Of a stretch of DNA of 64,000 nucleotides, positions 7,944-17,712 are shown piece after piece. The stretch lies in contig NZ_RQJO01000009.1 in NCBI RefSeq assembly GCF_003858635.1, positions 558,001 through 622,000 on the forward strand, written 5' to 3'. The position numbers and the translations under genes are program-made. This DNA comes from Larkinella rosea. Its GTDB lineage: Bacteria > Bacteroidota > Bacteroidia > Cytophagales > Spirosomataceae. Below the pieces are notes generated by a model. It was not told where the DNA came from, did no database searches, and was given only the letters and a program-made list of their open reading frames with translations. Every line of letters starts with the position of its first letter. The first letter of the stretch is position 1.

Positions 7944-10900
7944 ATGACCAGACGTATCTACTTTCAAAAGATGCTATGTAAACTAACGCAGACGACGGCG
8001 GTGCAACTGCTGCTCTTCACGGTTTTGTATGGATTGTCGTTTGCCCGAACGACCCACGCGCAGGAATTGCTGAACAAGGAAATTTCGCTGAAGATGGAAT
8101 CCGTTGAAGTTTGGAAAGTGCTGAAACGGATTGAAAGCCAGGCGAATGTGAAGTTTGTGTACAGCACGAAAAGTATCCTGGCCGAGCAGAAAACCTCGGT
8201 GAATGCCTCGAACAGCAAACTGTCGAAGGTACTGGACGAACTGCTGACGCCCCTCGATGTGTCGTACGAAGTGGTGGGTTCGCGGATTCTGCTGCGCAAA
8301 AAAGCGCCCGAAACGTCCAGTTTGATCCTGATCAACCAATCCGAAATCGTGGCCGCTACGGTCGAAAAGGTCGATCAGAACGTAAGCGGAACCGTCAAGG
8401 ACGAAAAGGGCGACGGCCTGCCGGGCGTGACGGTTTTGATCAAGGGCAGCACGCGCGGCACGACGACCGACGCCAGCGGCCGCTACAGCCTGAGCGTTCC
8501 CGACGGATCGACTACGCTGATTTTTTCCTTTGTCGGATACGTGGCGCAGGAAGTTATGGTCGGCAATCAATCGACCATTTCACTGAGTCTGGTACCTGAA
8601 AACAAGGCGCTGGCCGAAGTGGTCGTGGTGGGTTACGGAACGCAGAAACGCGAGCAGATTACGAGCGCCATTGCCAGCGTGAAAGCCGAGGATTTTGTGA
8701 AAGGTCCGGTGCAGGATGCCGCGCAACTGATTCGCGGGAAAGTGGCCGGGCTGAGCGTCATTACGCCGGATGGCAATCCAACTTCGACGGCCCAGATTAC
8801 GCTCCGGGGCAATGCCACCATCAACGCCAGTTCGTCGCCCCTGATTCTGATCGACGGGGTGCCGGGCGCGCTCAATACCGTTGCGCCCGAAGACATCGAG
8901 TCGATTGATGTGCTGAAAGACGGTTCGGCCGCGGCTATTTACGGCACGCGGGGCACCAACGGGGTCATTCTGATTACGACCCGGAAAGTGAAAGGCGAAA
9001 CCCCCGCGACGGTGGAAATCAACTCGTATTTCACGACGCAGCGCCAGACCCGCCAACTGGATTTCATGAACGCCGATCAATACCGGCAACTGGTCGCCCA
9101 GAAAAAACCGGGGGCCATCGATTACGGTGCCAACACTGACTGGCTCGGGCAGGTAACGCAAAGTCCGCTGTCGCAGGTGCACAACATCAGTTTGCGGGGC
9201 GGTTCACGCTTAACCAATTACATCGTCAGCCTGGAATACCGGGACCTGAATGGGGTGATGAAGAAGTCGGACAATGTGACGTTTTTCCCGCGCATTGAAA
9301 TCAATCACGCGATGTTCAACGGAATTCTGAAATTCAATGCCAACTTGAGCGGGTACCAGCAGAAGCACTTTGCCGTGGACGGTGGTACCTATTCAGGGCT
9401 GGTGTACCGCAATGCCCTGACCTTCAACCCGACGGAACCTTTGCAGGATGCATCGGGCAAATGGACCGAGCGGCCGGAAAAAACCGACTACATGAACCCC
9501 GTTGCGTTGCTCGAAGAGACCCGGGGCGAAAACCGCAACAACAACCTGCGGACGTATGGCAGTGTCTCGCTGGCCCCCATCAACGATCTGGAAATCAAAG
9601 CCTTGTTTGCGCGGGATATGTACAACAGCACCCGGGGCTACTACGAAACCCGCCGTCACTGGTCGACGGCCCGGAATGCCCGCAACGGGTTTGCCTCGCG
9701 CGGAACGACGCGGACGCAGGATGATCTGTTCGAGTTGACGGCTAATTACCAGAAAACCATCAAAGACCACAATTTTACGGTTTTAGGGGGCTACACCTGG
9801 CGGAAATATAACACGGAAGAATATTGGATGCAGAACTGGGATTTTCCGACCGACAATTTTTCCTACAACAACATGGGCGCGGGTTTGGCGCTGAAACGCG
9901 GACAGGCGCCGGAAAGCTCCACGCAGTCGGAAAACAAATTGATCGGCTACTTTTTTCGGTTGAATTACAGCCTGAATAACAAGTACCTGCTGATGGCCAG
10001 TATCCGGCACGAAGGCTCGTCGCGGTTTGGGGCCAACCACCGATACGGAAGTTTTCCGGCGGTTTCGCTCGGCTGGAATTTGCAGAAAGAAGGCTTCATG
10101 CAGAGCGTTCGGGCGGTTTCGGCGCTGAAGTTGCGGGCGGGTTTTGGCGTTACCGGAACGGAGCCGGGAAGCTCGTACATTTCGCTGAACAAGATCAATT
10201 TCAATACCTATACGCTCGTTAACGGGCAGTGGGTGCAGGCCATCAACCCCTCGAATAATCCGAACCCCGACCTGCGTTGGGAGCGCAAAGAAGAGATCAA
10301 CCTCGGGCTGGACTACGGTTTCTGGAACGACCGGATTTCGGGTTCGATCGATTACTACAAACGCACCACCCGCGACCTGATCGCGAACTTCCCGGTGCCG
10401 ACGCCCCCATATCTCTACAACACGATTACGGCCAACGCGGCTTCGATGGAAAACAAAGGCGTTGAAATTCAGCTGAATGTCGTGCCCGTCCGGACGCCGG
10501 ATTTTGAGTGGGTTACCTCGGCCAACTTCTCGACCAATTCCAATAAAATCCTGTCGCTGTCGAACGATAAATTCGCGCTGGCCAGTGGGTATTTCGATAC
10601 GGGCAACACCGGCGAACCCATTCAGCAAACCACGCACCGCGTGCAGGTGGGCCAGCCGCTCGGCAATTTCTGGGGTTTCAAAACCGTCGATATTGACGAA
10701 ACCGGTCACTGGATTATCGAAGGAAAAGACGGCAAACCCAAGCCGATTGCGCAGCAACAGGCTGACGACAAGCAGATTATCGGCAACGGCTTGCCCAAAC
10801 GCTACCTGAACTGGAACAACACGGTTTCCTACAAAAACTTCGACCTGAACGTGACGATGCGCGGGGCGTTTGGTTTCCAGATTCTGAACATGACCGAGAT

Positions 10901-11258
10901 GTTCTGGAGCGCCCCGGTAATGCTGACGCGCGGCAATCTGCGGACGAATGCCTACGACCCAATTTACGGTAAACGCCCGCTGGCCGACGACCAGTCGCTG
11001 AATTACGTCAGTTATTACATCGAAAACGGCAATTACTGGAAGATCGACAACATCACGCTGGGGTATAACCTGAAGCTGAAAAGCAAGTACATCAAGCGGG
11101 GCCGGGTTTACCTCTCGACGGCCAATTTGCACACCTTTACCGGGTACAAGGGCATTGATCCGGAAGTGAGCATTGGTGGCCTGGCACCGGGCATCGACGA
11201 CAAAAACCGCTATCCGGCCACGACCAGTTACACCGCCGGCGCCATGCTGACGTTCTGA
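7944..11258 (+). CDS. SusC-type TonB-dependent transducer with STN domain (PUL1)
   Basis: A full-length 1104-residue receptor. Residues 1-40 are a signal peptide ending THAQ; about 50-118 is an STN (secretin/TonB N-terminal) domain ('LKMESVEVWKVLKRIESQAN'); about 147-225 is a CarboxypepD_reg-like domain (VSGTVKDEKGDGLPGVTVLI); the plug starts near 226 with LAEVVVVGYGTQKR and includes IESIDVLKDGSAAAIYGTRG; the rest is the beta-barrel. The STN domain marks it as a transducer that both imports oligosaccharides and signals to the FecR protein encoded 25 bases upstream. SusD follows. The glycan is not readable from the receptor itself; the enzymes downstream suggest an arabinose- or uronate-containing plant polymer. 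Confidence 0.96.
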   Translation: MTRRIYFQKMLCKLTQTTAVQLLLFTVLYGLSFARTTHAQELLNKEISLKMESVEVWKVLKRIESQANVKFVYSTKSILAEQKTSVNASNSKLSKVLDELLTPLDVSYEVVGSRILLRKKAPETSSLILINQSEIVAATVEKVDQNVSGTVKDEKGDGLPGVTVLIKGSTRGTTTDASGRYSLSVPDGSTTLIFSFVGYVAQEVMVGNQSTISLSLVPENKALAEVVVVGYGTQKREQITSAIASVKAEDFVKGPVQDAAQLIRGKVAGLSVITPDGNPTSTAQITLRGNATINASSSPLILIDGVPGALNTVAPEDIESIDVLKDGSAAAIYGTRGTNGVILITTRKVKGETPATVEINSYFTTQRQTRQLDFMNADQYRQLVAQKKPGAIDYGANTDWLGQVTQSPLSQVHNISLRGGSRLTNYIVSLEYRDLNGVMKKSDNVTFFPRIEINHAMFNGILKFNANLSGYQQKHFAVDGGTYSGLVYRNALTFNPTEPLQDASGKWTERPEKTDYMNPVALLEETRGENRNNNLRTYGSVSLAPINDLEIKALFARDMYNSTRGYYETRRHWSTARNARNGFASRGTTRTQDDLFELTANYQKTIKDHNFTVLGGYTWRKYNTEEYWMQNWDFPTDNFSYNNMGAGLALKRGQAPESSTQSENKLIGYFFRLNYSLNNKYLLMASIRHEGSSRFGANHRYGSFPAVSLGWNLQKEGFMQSVRAVSALKLRAGFGVTGTEPGSSYISLNKINFNTYTLVNGQWVQAINPSNNPNPDLRWERKEEINLGLDYGFWNDRISGSIDYYKRTTRDLIANFPVPTPPYLYNTITANAASMENKGVEIQLNVVPVRTPDFEWVTSANFSTNSNKILSLSNDKFALASGYFDTGNTGEPIQQTTHRVQVGQPLGNFWGFKTVDIDETGHWIIEGKDGKPKPIAQQQADDKQIIGNGLPKRYLNWNNTVSYKNFDLNVTMRGAFGFQILNMTEMFWSAPVMLTRGNLRTNAYDPIYGKRPLADDQSLNYVSYYIENGNYWKIDNITLGYNLKLKSKYIKRGRVYLSTANLHTFTGYKGIDPEVSIGGLAPGIDDKNRYPATTSYTAGAMLTF

Positions 11259-11286
11259 TTCCTATCCTGACCTAATATTCGTTGCC

Positions 11287-12900
11287 ATGAAATCCCTAAA
11301 AAACTACCTAGCTACCCTGGTCCTGATCGGTTTGACGCTGTCCTCCTGCAACAACGACCTCACCGAGAACATTTTTAACGAGGTTACCGAAGAATCCTAT
11401 ACGTATACGGAAGCCTATAAGGCGATGGGCATTGCGTACGCCAACATGCGCAGTTTGATTTCACATACGCATTATTACATGGCGCAGGAATCGACGTCCG
11501 ATGCCATTGTGATGCCTGCCAACGCGTCGGGTTGGGACGACGGCGGGATTTACAAACGGATGCACCTGCATACCTGGAACTCCGAAAATCCGCAGATGAA
11601 CAGCATGTGGAACACGTTTTACACGGGCGTCATCAACGCCAACCGGGTGATCGACCAGCTGACGACCGGGCAAGTGCCACCCCCGACCGGCGTGACCAAA
11701 GAAGCATTGATTGCCGAAATGCGGGCGGTGCGGGCGTTTTTTTACTGGATGCTGATTGATAATTTTGGGGATGTGCCGCTGCTGACCGACCGTTCCGACG
11801 AACTGAAGGCGAAAACGCCCCGCAAGGAAATCTACCAGTTTGTTGTCAAGGAACTGACGGAAGCCATTCCGACGCTGAGCGAAGAACGCAGCACGCTGAC
11901 CTACGGGCGGTTTAATAAATGGGCGGCTAAAACGCTGCTGGCCAACATCTACCTGAACGCCGAAGTCTACGCGGGTGAAGCCAAATGGCAGGAGTGCCTG
12001 ACGCAGTGCAACGAGGTGATCGCGTCGGGAAAATACAGCCTGGAGACGTCCCTGAAAGCGCCGTTCAGGACCGAAAACCAGAATTCACCGGAAATCGTGT
12101 TCGCCATTCCGTTCGATGAAAACCTGGCGGGCGGTTTCAACGTCGAGATGTTTTCGTGGCACGGTTCGATGAAAGCCAAGGTCAACATGCTCGATACGCC
12201 CTGGGGCGCGGGTTCGGCCAAAGGCGTTCCGCAGTTCATCGATACCTACGACCCCGCCGACGAACGGCTGGCGGCTACCTGGATGATCGGCCCGCAGTTT
12301 GCTGCCGACGGCACAACGCCCCTGAAAGGTTCCTACGACCAGGCCGGAAAACCGGTCGTTCTGACCAAAGAACTGCCCGACGGGTTATACACCGGCGAAG
12401 CCGAAGGCTACCGGATGAACAAATTTGAAGTCAAAACCGGCGCATTGGCCAGCCTGAGCACCGACTTCCCGTTTTTCCGCTACGCGCAGGTGCTGCTGAT
12501 GAAAGCCGAGTGCCTGGTCCGGACGGGCAAAAGTGACGAAGCAGCCGTGCTGGTGTCGCAGGTACGGGCGCGGGCGTTCACGGCCGCTCCGGCCAAAGCC
12601 ACTGTAATCGGTGCCGATCTGGAGAAAAACAGCAGCTACAAATACGGATACGTCGAGAACTACAAAGTCGTCGATGCAGGAAATACCAATCCGGTGAAAT
12701 ACGGACGATTGCTCGACGAGCTGGGCTGGGAGTTTGCCTGGGAAGGGTTCCGGCGTCGGGACATGATCCGGTTCGGCGTTTATACGACCAAAAGCTGGCT
12801 GTCGCATAAACCCAGCGGGGAATACCGGGCGGTTTTTCCGCTGCCGCAGATTGCCATCAATTCGAATCCGAAACTGGTGCAGAACCCGGCGTATAAATAG
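11287..12900 (+). CDS. SusD/RagB-family glycan-binding lipoprotein (PUL1)
   Basis: A 537-residue surface lipoprotein with lipobox TLSSC (Cys21). The N-terminal helices ('AYKAMGIAYANMRSLISHTHYYMAQE'), the central tetratricopeptide-like region ('MRAVRAFFYWMLIDNFGDVPL', 'FNKWAAKTLLANIYLNAEVY') and the C-terminal 'FAWEGFRRRDMIRFGVYTT' followed by FPLPQIAINSNPKLVQNPAY are the usual landmarks of SusD (SusD_RagB plus SusD-like_3). It forms the lid of the SusC importer encoded 28 bases upstream and is followed by the enzyme genes of the same locus, so it is probably part of one long transcript. Its ligand is the PUL1 target glycan, which is not known. Confidence 0.95.
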   Translation: MKSLKNYLATLVLIGLTLSSCNNDLTENIFNEVTEESYTYTEAYKAMGIAYANMRSLISHTHYYMAQESTSDAIVMPANASGWDDGGIYKRMHLHTWNSENPQMNSMWNTFYTGVINANRVIDQLTTGQVPPPTGVTKEALIAEMRAVRAFFYWMLIDNFGDVPLLTDRSDELKAKTPRKEIYQFVVKELTEAIPTLSEERSTLTYGRFNKWAAKTLLANIYLNAEVYAGEAKWQECLTQCNEVIASGKYSLETSLKAPFRTENQNSPEIVFAIPFDENLAGGFNVEMFSWHGSMKAKVNMLDTPWGAGSAKGVPQFIDTYDPADERLAATWMIGPQFAADGTTPLKGSYDQAGKPVVLTKELPDGLYTGEAEGYRMNKFEVKTGALASLSTDFPFFRYAQVLLMKAECLVRTGKSDEAAVLVSQVRARAFTAAPAKATVIGADLEKNSSYKYGYVENYKVVDAGNTNPVKYGRLLDELGWEFAWEGFRRRDMIRFGVYTTKSWLSHKPSGEYRAVFPLPQIAINSNPKLVQNPAYK

Positions 12901-12939
12901 TTGTAACTTGTGGGTCGAAAGCACTCCTACCTCATCAAA

Positions 12940-14010
12940 ATGAAATTACTCATTACCAGCGGCTTCCTTTTTCTAATCACATGCACGGTTTGGGCCCAAC
13001 CGGCAACAACGGTTCCGGCGGAAAAAATGCGGGCGGTTTTTGAGGAAATCAAAACGCCGTTCAAATACGGCATCGTGGTGCCGCAGCCCGACGCGGGCCG
13101 GATGGTTGACAGCCCGACGGTTTTTCGAAAAGGCGACACCTGGTACATGACCTACATCATTTTCGACGGCAAAGGCTACGAAACCTGGCTGGCGAAAAGC
13201 GCGGATTTGCTGCACTGGACGACGCAGGGAAAACTCATGTCGTTTACCGACAACACCTGGGATGCGACGCAGAAAGCGGGGTACGTCGCGCTGGTCGATA
13301 CGGAATGGGGCGGTTCGTACGAAGTGGAAAAATTCCAGAACCGGTTCTGGCTGTCGTATCTCGGCGGTTCGGAAAAAGGCTACGAAGCGGGGCGGCTGGG
13401 CATCGGCATCGCGTCGACGAAGGACCTGAGCAAACCGTTCGAAGTAGAACGCTTGCCGCAACCCGTGCTGTCGGCGGTGGATGCGGATGTGCGCTGGTAC
13501 GACAACAAAACGATTTACAAAAGCCTGGTGATCCGCGATAAAACGAAGAAAACCGGGTACCCGTTTGTGATGTATTACAACGCCAAGGGCGAAAAACCGG
13601 ATGCGAAAGGCAACGGTTTTGAAAATATTGCGATGGCGGTTTCCAGCGACCTGACCCACTGGAAACGCTTCGGGCAGGAGCCCTTGATTACGCGGAAAAC
13701 TGGCATTTGCGGGGATGCGCAGATCGCGAAAATGGGCGATTTATACGTCATGTTTTACTTCGGCGCGTTCTGGAAACCCGGCGCGTTTGAGCGGTTTGCC
13801 TGTTCGTACGACCTCGTGCACTGGACCGACTGGACGGGTGAGGATCTGATCGCATCTACCGAACCGTACGACAAAACCTACGCCCACAAGCCCTGGGTGA
13901 TCAAGTGGAAGGGCGTCGTCTATCACTTCTACAACGCCGTCGGCGACAAAGGCCGGGTCATTGCCGTGGCGACTTCCAAAGATCTGGGAACGAGTCCAGT
14001 GGGTCGATAA
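12940..14010 (+). CDS. Secreted five-bladed beta-propeller glycosidase-like protein (GH43/GH130-like)
   Basis: A 356-residue secreted protein; I start it at the ATG at 12940, which gives the signal peptide MKLLITSGFLFLITCTVWAQ, rather than at the GTG 30 bases earlier. The chain shows repeated propeller blades: MVDSPTVFRKGDTWYMTY, LAKSADLLHWT, GIASTKDLSKPF, 'MAVSSDLTHWKRFG', CGDAQIAKMGDLYVMFYFG, 'FACSYDLVHWTDWTG'. This pattern is that of the GH43/62/32/68/117/130 superfamily of five-bladed propellers that cleave furanosides or mannosides. The specific family is not clear; catalytic acids would be expected among D of 'VDSPTVFR' and 'CGDAQI'. It is the first enzyme after SusD in PUL1, consistent with an exo-acting periplasmic role. 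Confidence 0.75.
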   Translation: MKLLITSGFLFLITCTVWAQPATTVPAEKMRAVFEEIKTPFKYGIVVPQPDAGRMVDSPTVFRKGDTWYMTYIIFDGKGYETWLAKSADLLHWTTQGKLMSFTDNTWDATQKAGYVALVDTEWGGSYEVEKFQNRFWLSYLGGSEKGYEAGRLGIGIASTKDLSKPFEVERLPQPVLSAVDADVRWYDNKTIYKSLVIRDKTKKTGYPFVMYYNAKGEKPDAKGNGFENIAMAVSSDLTHWKRFGQEPLITRKTGICGDAQIAKMGDLYVMFYFGAFWKPGAFERFACSYDLVHWTDWTGEDLIASTEPYDKTYAHKPWVIKWKGVVYHFYNAVGDKGRVIAVATSKDLGTSPVGR

Positions 14011-14041
14011 ATAGCTGACATTGAATAGATTTGATGCCAAG

Positions 14042-15643
14042 ATGAAGCAATTTTTCTGTCGTTGTCTGCTTGTTTTACTGGGGTTGGGTTGGGCGGTTTT
14101 GGGCCGGGCGCAGGAGTTCGTCCTGAAAACGGATGCCTTCAAACCGTACATCACGGCGTTCAATGAGAACGACGAGGAGCTTTACAAACAACTGATTCCG
14201 AACGACAAAGCCTGGGATTTTCTGGCGCAGAACATTCCCTTGTTCGAATGTCCCGATAAACAACTGGAGCAAACGTATTATTTCCGCTGGTGGACGTTTC
14301 GGAAACACCTCAAACAGACTCCGGCGGGCTACATCATCACGGAGTTTCTGCCGGATGTAAACTGGGCCGGGAAGTACAACTCCATCAATTGCCCGGCCGG
14401 ACATCATTTTTACGAAGGGCGCTGGCTTCGCGACGATAAATACCTGAAAGAGTATGCTCAATTCTGGTTCCGGAGCGGGGCCAGCCCGCGCTCGTACAGT
14501 TCGTGGGCGGCCGATGCGATCCATGCGTTTGCGCAGGTTCATCCCGACACGGTTTTTCTGACCAATCTGCTGCCGGATTTGATCACGGACTTTCGGGAAT
14601 GGGAAAAAATGCGGCTGGATTCGACCGGCCTGTTCTGGCAAACCGACAACCGCGACGGTATGGAAATTTCCATTGCGGGGCTGATCGGACAAAAAAATCA
14701 GGGCTACCGGGCCACGATCAACAGCTACATGTTTGGCAACGCGCAGGCCCTGGCCACGATGGCACGCATGGCTGGCGACAAAACCGCTGAACGGGAATTC
14801 ACCCAGCGGGCCACTACCATCCGGCGCCAGATTCTGACGCGTTTGTGGGACGACAAAGCGAAGTTTTTCAAGGTCATTCCGCGCGGAACCGGGTCGCTGA
14901 TGCGGGCCGACGTGCGGGAGTTACACGGTTTTACGCCCTGGTATTTCTCGATTCCCGAAGAAAAACACGCGGTTGCCTGGGCGCAACTGACCGACGAAAA
15001 AGGCTTCCGGGCGCCCTACGGCCCGACCACCGCCGAACAGCGGCACCCCGGTTTTCAACTAGCGTATGAAGGCCACGAATGCCAGTGGAACGGCCCAAGC
15101 TGGCCGTTTGCAACCACCATCACGCTGACGTCGCTGGCCAATTTGCTGAATAATTACCAGCAAACTGTCATGACAAAACGTGATTTCTGGAATCTGCTGA
15201 CGACGTACAGCCGGTCGCAGCAACGCATCTTGGAAGATGGCCGTCGGGTGCCCTGGATCGATGAAAACCTGAATCCATACACCGGCGACTGGATTTCGCG
15301 AACGCGCCTGTCGACGATGGAGAACGGGAGTTGGGCGACGAAAAAAGGCGGGCGGGAACGCGGCAAGGACTACAACCATTCGGCGTTCTGCGACCACCTC
15401 ATTTCCGGGCTGGTCGGTATCCGGCCCGGTGACGGCAATCAGCTGACGATCAATCCGTTGTTGCCGGACAATACCTGGGATTACTTCTGCCTGGACCGGG
15501 TGCCATACCACGGCAAACTGCTGACGGTTTTGTATGATAAAACCGGAAAAAAGTACGGCAAAGGCCGCGGTTTTCGGGTGTATGTCGACGGAGTAGAAAA
15601 AGCGTCGAAAACCACTTTGGAACGTGTCACGGTAACGATTTGA
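14042..15643 (+). CDS. MGH1-like (GH63-type) glycoside hydrolase, PUL1 copy
   Basis: A 533-residue secreted enzyme, started at the ATG that gives a signal peptide ending VLGRAQ. It has the (alpha/alpha) toroid pattern of the mannosylglycerate-hydrolase/GH63-like group: YYFRWWTFRKHLKQTP, 'GHHFYEGRWLRDDKYLKEY', SSWAADAIHAFA, INSYMFGNAQALATMARM, GFTPWYFSIP, 'HECQWNGPSWPFATTITL', and the C-terminal FCLDRVPYHGKLLTVLYDKTGKKYGKG. A close paralogue sits in PUL2 at 55392-56942 with the same landmarks. Family members hydrolyse terminal alpha-linked residues, but the substrate of this clade is not known to me. Thirty-one bases separate it from the propeller gene upstream, so it is in the same operon. 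Confidence 0.8.
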   Translation: MKQFFCRCLLVLLGLGWAVLGRAQEFVLKTDAFKPYITAFNENDEELYKQLIPNDKAWDFLAQNIPLFECPDKQLEQTYYFRWWTFRKHLKQTPAGYIITEFLPDVNWAGKYNSINCPAGHHFYEGRWLRDDKYLKEYAQFWFRSGASPRSYSSWAADAIHAFAQVHPDTVFLTNLLPDLITDFREWEKMRLDSTGLFWQTDNRDGMEISIAGLIGQKNQGYRATINSYMFGNAQALATMARMAGDKTAEREFTQRATTIRRQILTRLWDDKAKFFKVIPRGTGSLMRADVRELHGFTPWYFSIPEEKHAVAWAQLTDEKGFRAPYGPTTAEQRHPGFQLAYEGHECQWNGPSWPFATTITLTSLANLLNNYQQTVMTKRDFWNLLTTYSRSQQRILEDGRRVPWIDENLNPYTGDWISRTRLSTMENGSWATKKGGRERGKDYNHSAFCDHLISGLVGIRPGDGNQLTINPLLPDNTWDYFCLDRVPYHGKLLTVLYDKTGKKYGKGRGFRVYVDGVEKASKTTLERVTVTI

Positions 15644-15686
15644 AGAACTTCGCTACCGGTATTTGTACCTTATTAAACGCAACGAA

Positions 15687-17699
15687 ATGAAATTTATCCT
15701 TCCCGTTTTCTTTTTAACTCTTGCCGTAAATGCCGTTGCTCAGGTGAAAAAACCGGTGAGTTATACCACAAGCCGGGCGCCTTTACGTCAGAATTCGTAC
15801 CTGGAATTACCGCTCGGAGCCATCAAACCGCAGGGCTGGTTACGCGAAATGCTGGTGCGTCAGAAAACCGGATCGACCGGAAACCTGGATAAGTTATATC
15901 CGCTTGTCATGAACGAACGCAACGGCTGGCTGGGTGGCGACGGCGATCAGTGGGAGCGGGGGCCGTACTGGATCGATGGCCTTTTACCGCTCGCTTATAT
16001 TCTCGATGATCAGGAATTGATTGCCAAAACCAAACCATGGGTTGAATGGGCTATTAAAAGCCAGCAATCGGACGGTTATTTCGGTCCATCCAAAGATTAT
16101 GGTCCCGAACCGGGCGTTCAGCGCAATAATAGCCGGGACTGGTGGCCCAAGATGGTGATGCTGAAAATTCTGAAACAATATTATTCGGCAACGAACGATC
16201 AGCGGGTAATTCGTTTAATGACGAATTATTTCCGGTATCAATTGAAAGAATTGCCCCAAAAACCGCTCGATCACTGGACATTCTGGGCGCGGTATCGGGG
16301 CGGTGATAATCTGATGAATGTGTACTGGCTTTATAACATTACCGGTGACAAATTTTTACTGGAACTGGGCGACCTAATTCACAAACAAACCTTCGATTAT
16401 ACGAACGCATTTCTGAATACCGATCTGCTTTCGAAAGAAGGAAGTATTCACTGCGTTAATCTGGCGCAGGGCATCAAAGCGCCGATCGTTTATTACCAGC
16501 ATCATCCGGAACAGAAGTACCTGGATGCGACGAAAAAAGGTTTTGCGGATCTGCGGAAATTCAACGGCATGGCGCACGGTCTATACGGCGGAGACGAAGC
16601 GTTACACGGCAATAATCCGACGCAGGGTTCGGAGCTTTGTTCGGCGGTGGAAATGATGTTCTCGCTGGAAAGTATGCTGGAAATCACCGGAAACGTCAAT
16701 TTTGCCGATCAGATCGAGAAAATTGCGTTCAATGCCCTGCCCGCCCAGGTGTCGGATGATTTCATGGGCCGCCAGTATTTTCAGCAAGCCAATCAGGTCA
16801 TGGCGACCCGGCATATGCGCAATTTCGACGTGAATCATAACGGAACAGATCTGTGTTTTGGCCTGCTATCCGGCTATCCGTGCTGCACCTCGAACATGCA
16901 CCAGGGCTGGCCAAAATTTACCCAGAATTTGTGGTATGCAACCCCCGATAAAGGGGTTGCCGCGTTGATTTATGCTCCCAGTGAAGTTAAAATAACCGTT
17001 GCGAACGGAACCGAAGTTTCGTTGAAAGAAGAAACGAATTACCCGTTCGAAGAAACCGTAACGTTCACATTAACCACCGCTAAAACTGCATTATTTCCGT
17101 TCCATCTTCGGATACCGGAATGGTGTAAAAAAGCGTCGATAAAGATCAACGGAAAAGTCTGGCAGCAGGTGAATGGCAATCAGATTGTTCAGATTAAACG
17201 CGAGTGGAAAACCGGTGATGTGGTTGAATTGGAATTGCCGATGCACCTCTTTAAAAATACGTGGTATGAAAATTCAGTATCAATCGAACGCGGGCCGATT
17301 ACGTACGCCTTGAAAATGGGGGAAGAAGTTAAAAAGGTTAAAAACGAGAAAGATCCCATCGAGTACGGTGATTCGTACGAAGAATTACGCCCGACAACCC
17401 CCTGGAATTATGGCTTGGTAGAAACTGCCGATAAAAAGCTGGACGAAGCGTATAAAATCGAAAAAACCGGTACGGTTTCTACGTTTCCATGGAACCTGGA
17501 AAATGCGCCGATCCGGATTAAAACGAAGGCAAGGCGTATTCCTTCGTGGCAGATTTACAACGAAATGACCGGCCCGATTCCGTATAGCCAGATGTATAAA
17601 CTGGAAGCTGATCCGACCGAAGAGGAAATTATTCTGGTGCCGTATGGCTGCACCAATCTGCGGATTTCGCAGTTTCCGGTGGCTGGGAAAAGGAATTAA
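15687..17699 (+). CDS. GH127-like DUF1680 protein (beta-L-arabinofuranosidase fold), copy A
   Basis: A 670-residue secreted protein; start chosen at the ATG giving the signal peptide MKFILPVFFLTLAVNAVAQ. It has the DUF1680 (alpha/alpha)6 barrel of GH127 with the Zn-thiolate residues in place: E316-x-C318 in GSELCSAVEMMF and the Cys pair C399-C400 in GYPCCTSNMHQGWPKF. In the characterised HypBA1 enzyme the matching residues are E338, C340, C417 and C418, with C417 as nucleophile. The sequence after the Cys pair (TSNMHQGW) differs from the PPN of canonical members, so the sugar cleaved may not be beta-L-arabinofuranose; a known GH127 variant cleaves aceric acid. It is directly followed by a paralogue, copy B. 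Confidence 0.85.
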   Translation: MKFILPVFFLTLAVNAVAQVKKPVSYTTSRAPLRQNSYLELPLGAIKPQGWLREMLVRQKTGSTGNLDKLYPLVMNERNGWLGGDGDQWERGPYWIDGLLPLAYILDDQELIAKTKPWVEWAIKSQQSDGYFGPSKDYGPEPGVQRNNSRDWWPKMVMLKILKQYYSATNDQRVIRLMTNYFRYQLKELPQKPLDHWTFWARYRGGDNLMNVYWLYNITGDKFLLELGDLIHKQTFDYTNAFLNTDLLSKEGSIHCVNLAQGIKAPIVYYQHHPEQKYLDATKKGFADLRKFNGMAHGLYGGDEALHGNNPTQGSELCSAVEMMFSLESMLEITGNVNFADQIEKIAFNALPAQVSDDFMGRQYFQQANQVMATRHMRNFDVNHNGTDLCFGLLSGYPCCTSNMHQGWPKFTQNLWYATPDKGVAALIYAPSEVKITVANGTEVSLKEETNYPFEETVTFTLTTAKTALFPFHLRIPEWCKKASIKINGKVWQQVNGNQIVQIKREWKTGDVVELELPMHLFKNTWYENSVSIERGPITYALKMGEEVKKVKNEKDPIEYGDSYEELRPTTPWNYGLVETADKKLDEAYKIEKTGTVSTFPWNLENAPIRIKTKARRIPSWQIYNEMTGPIPYSQMYKLEADPTEEEIILVPYGCTNLRISQFPVAGKRN

Positions 17700-17712
17700 T
17701 AATTTTACCTTG

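Noticed and set aside
9783-11132. Long open frame of about 450 codons on the minus strand inside the PUL1 SusC gene
   Set aside because: It is antisense to a complete SusC gene with full domain content; composition is the mirror image of SusC codon use and no protein family is recognisable. Similar antisense frames at 6900-7895 and 36258-37424 were dismissed for the same reason.
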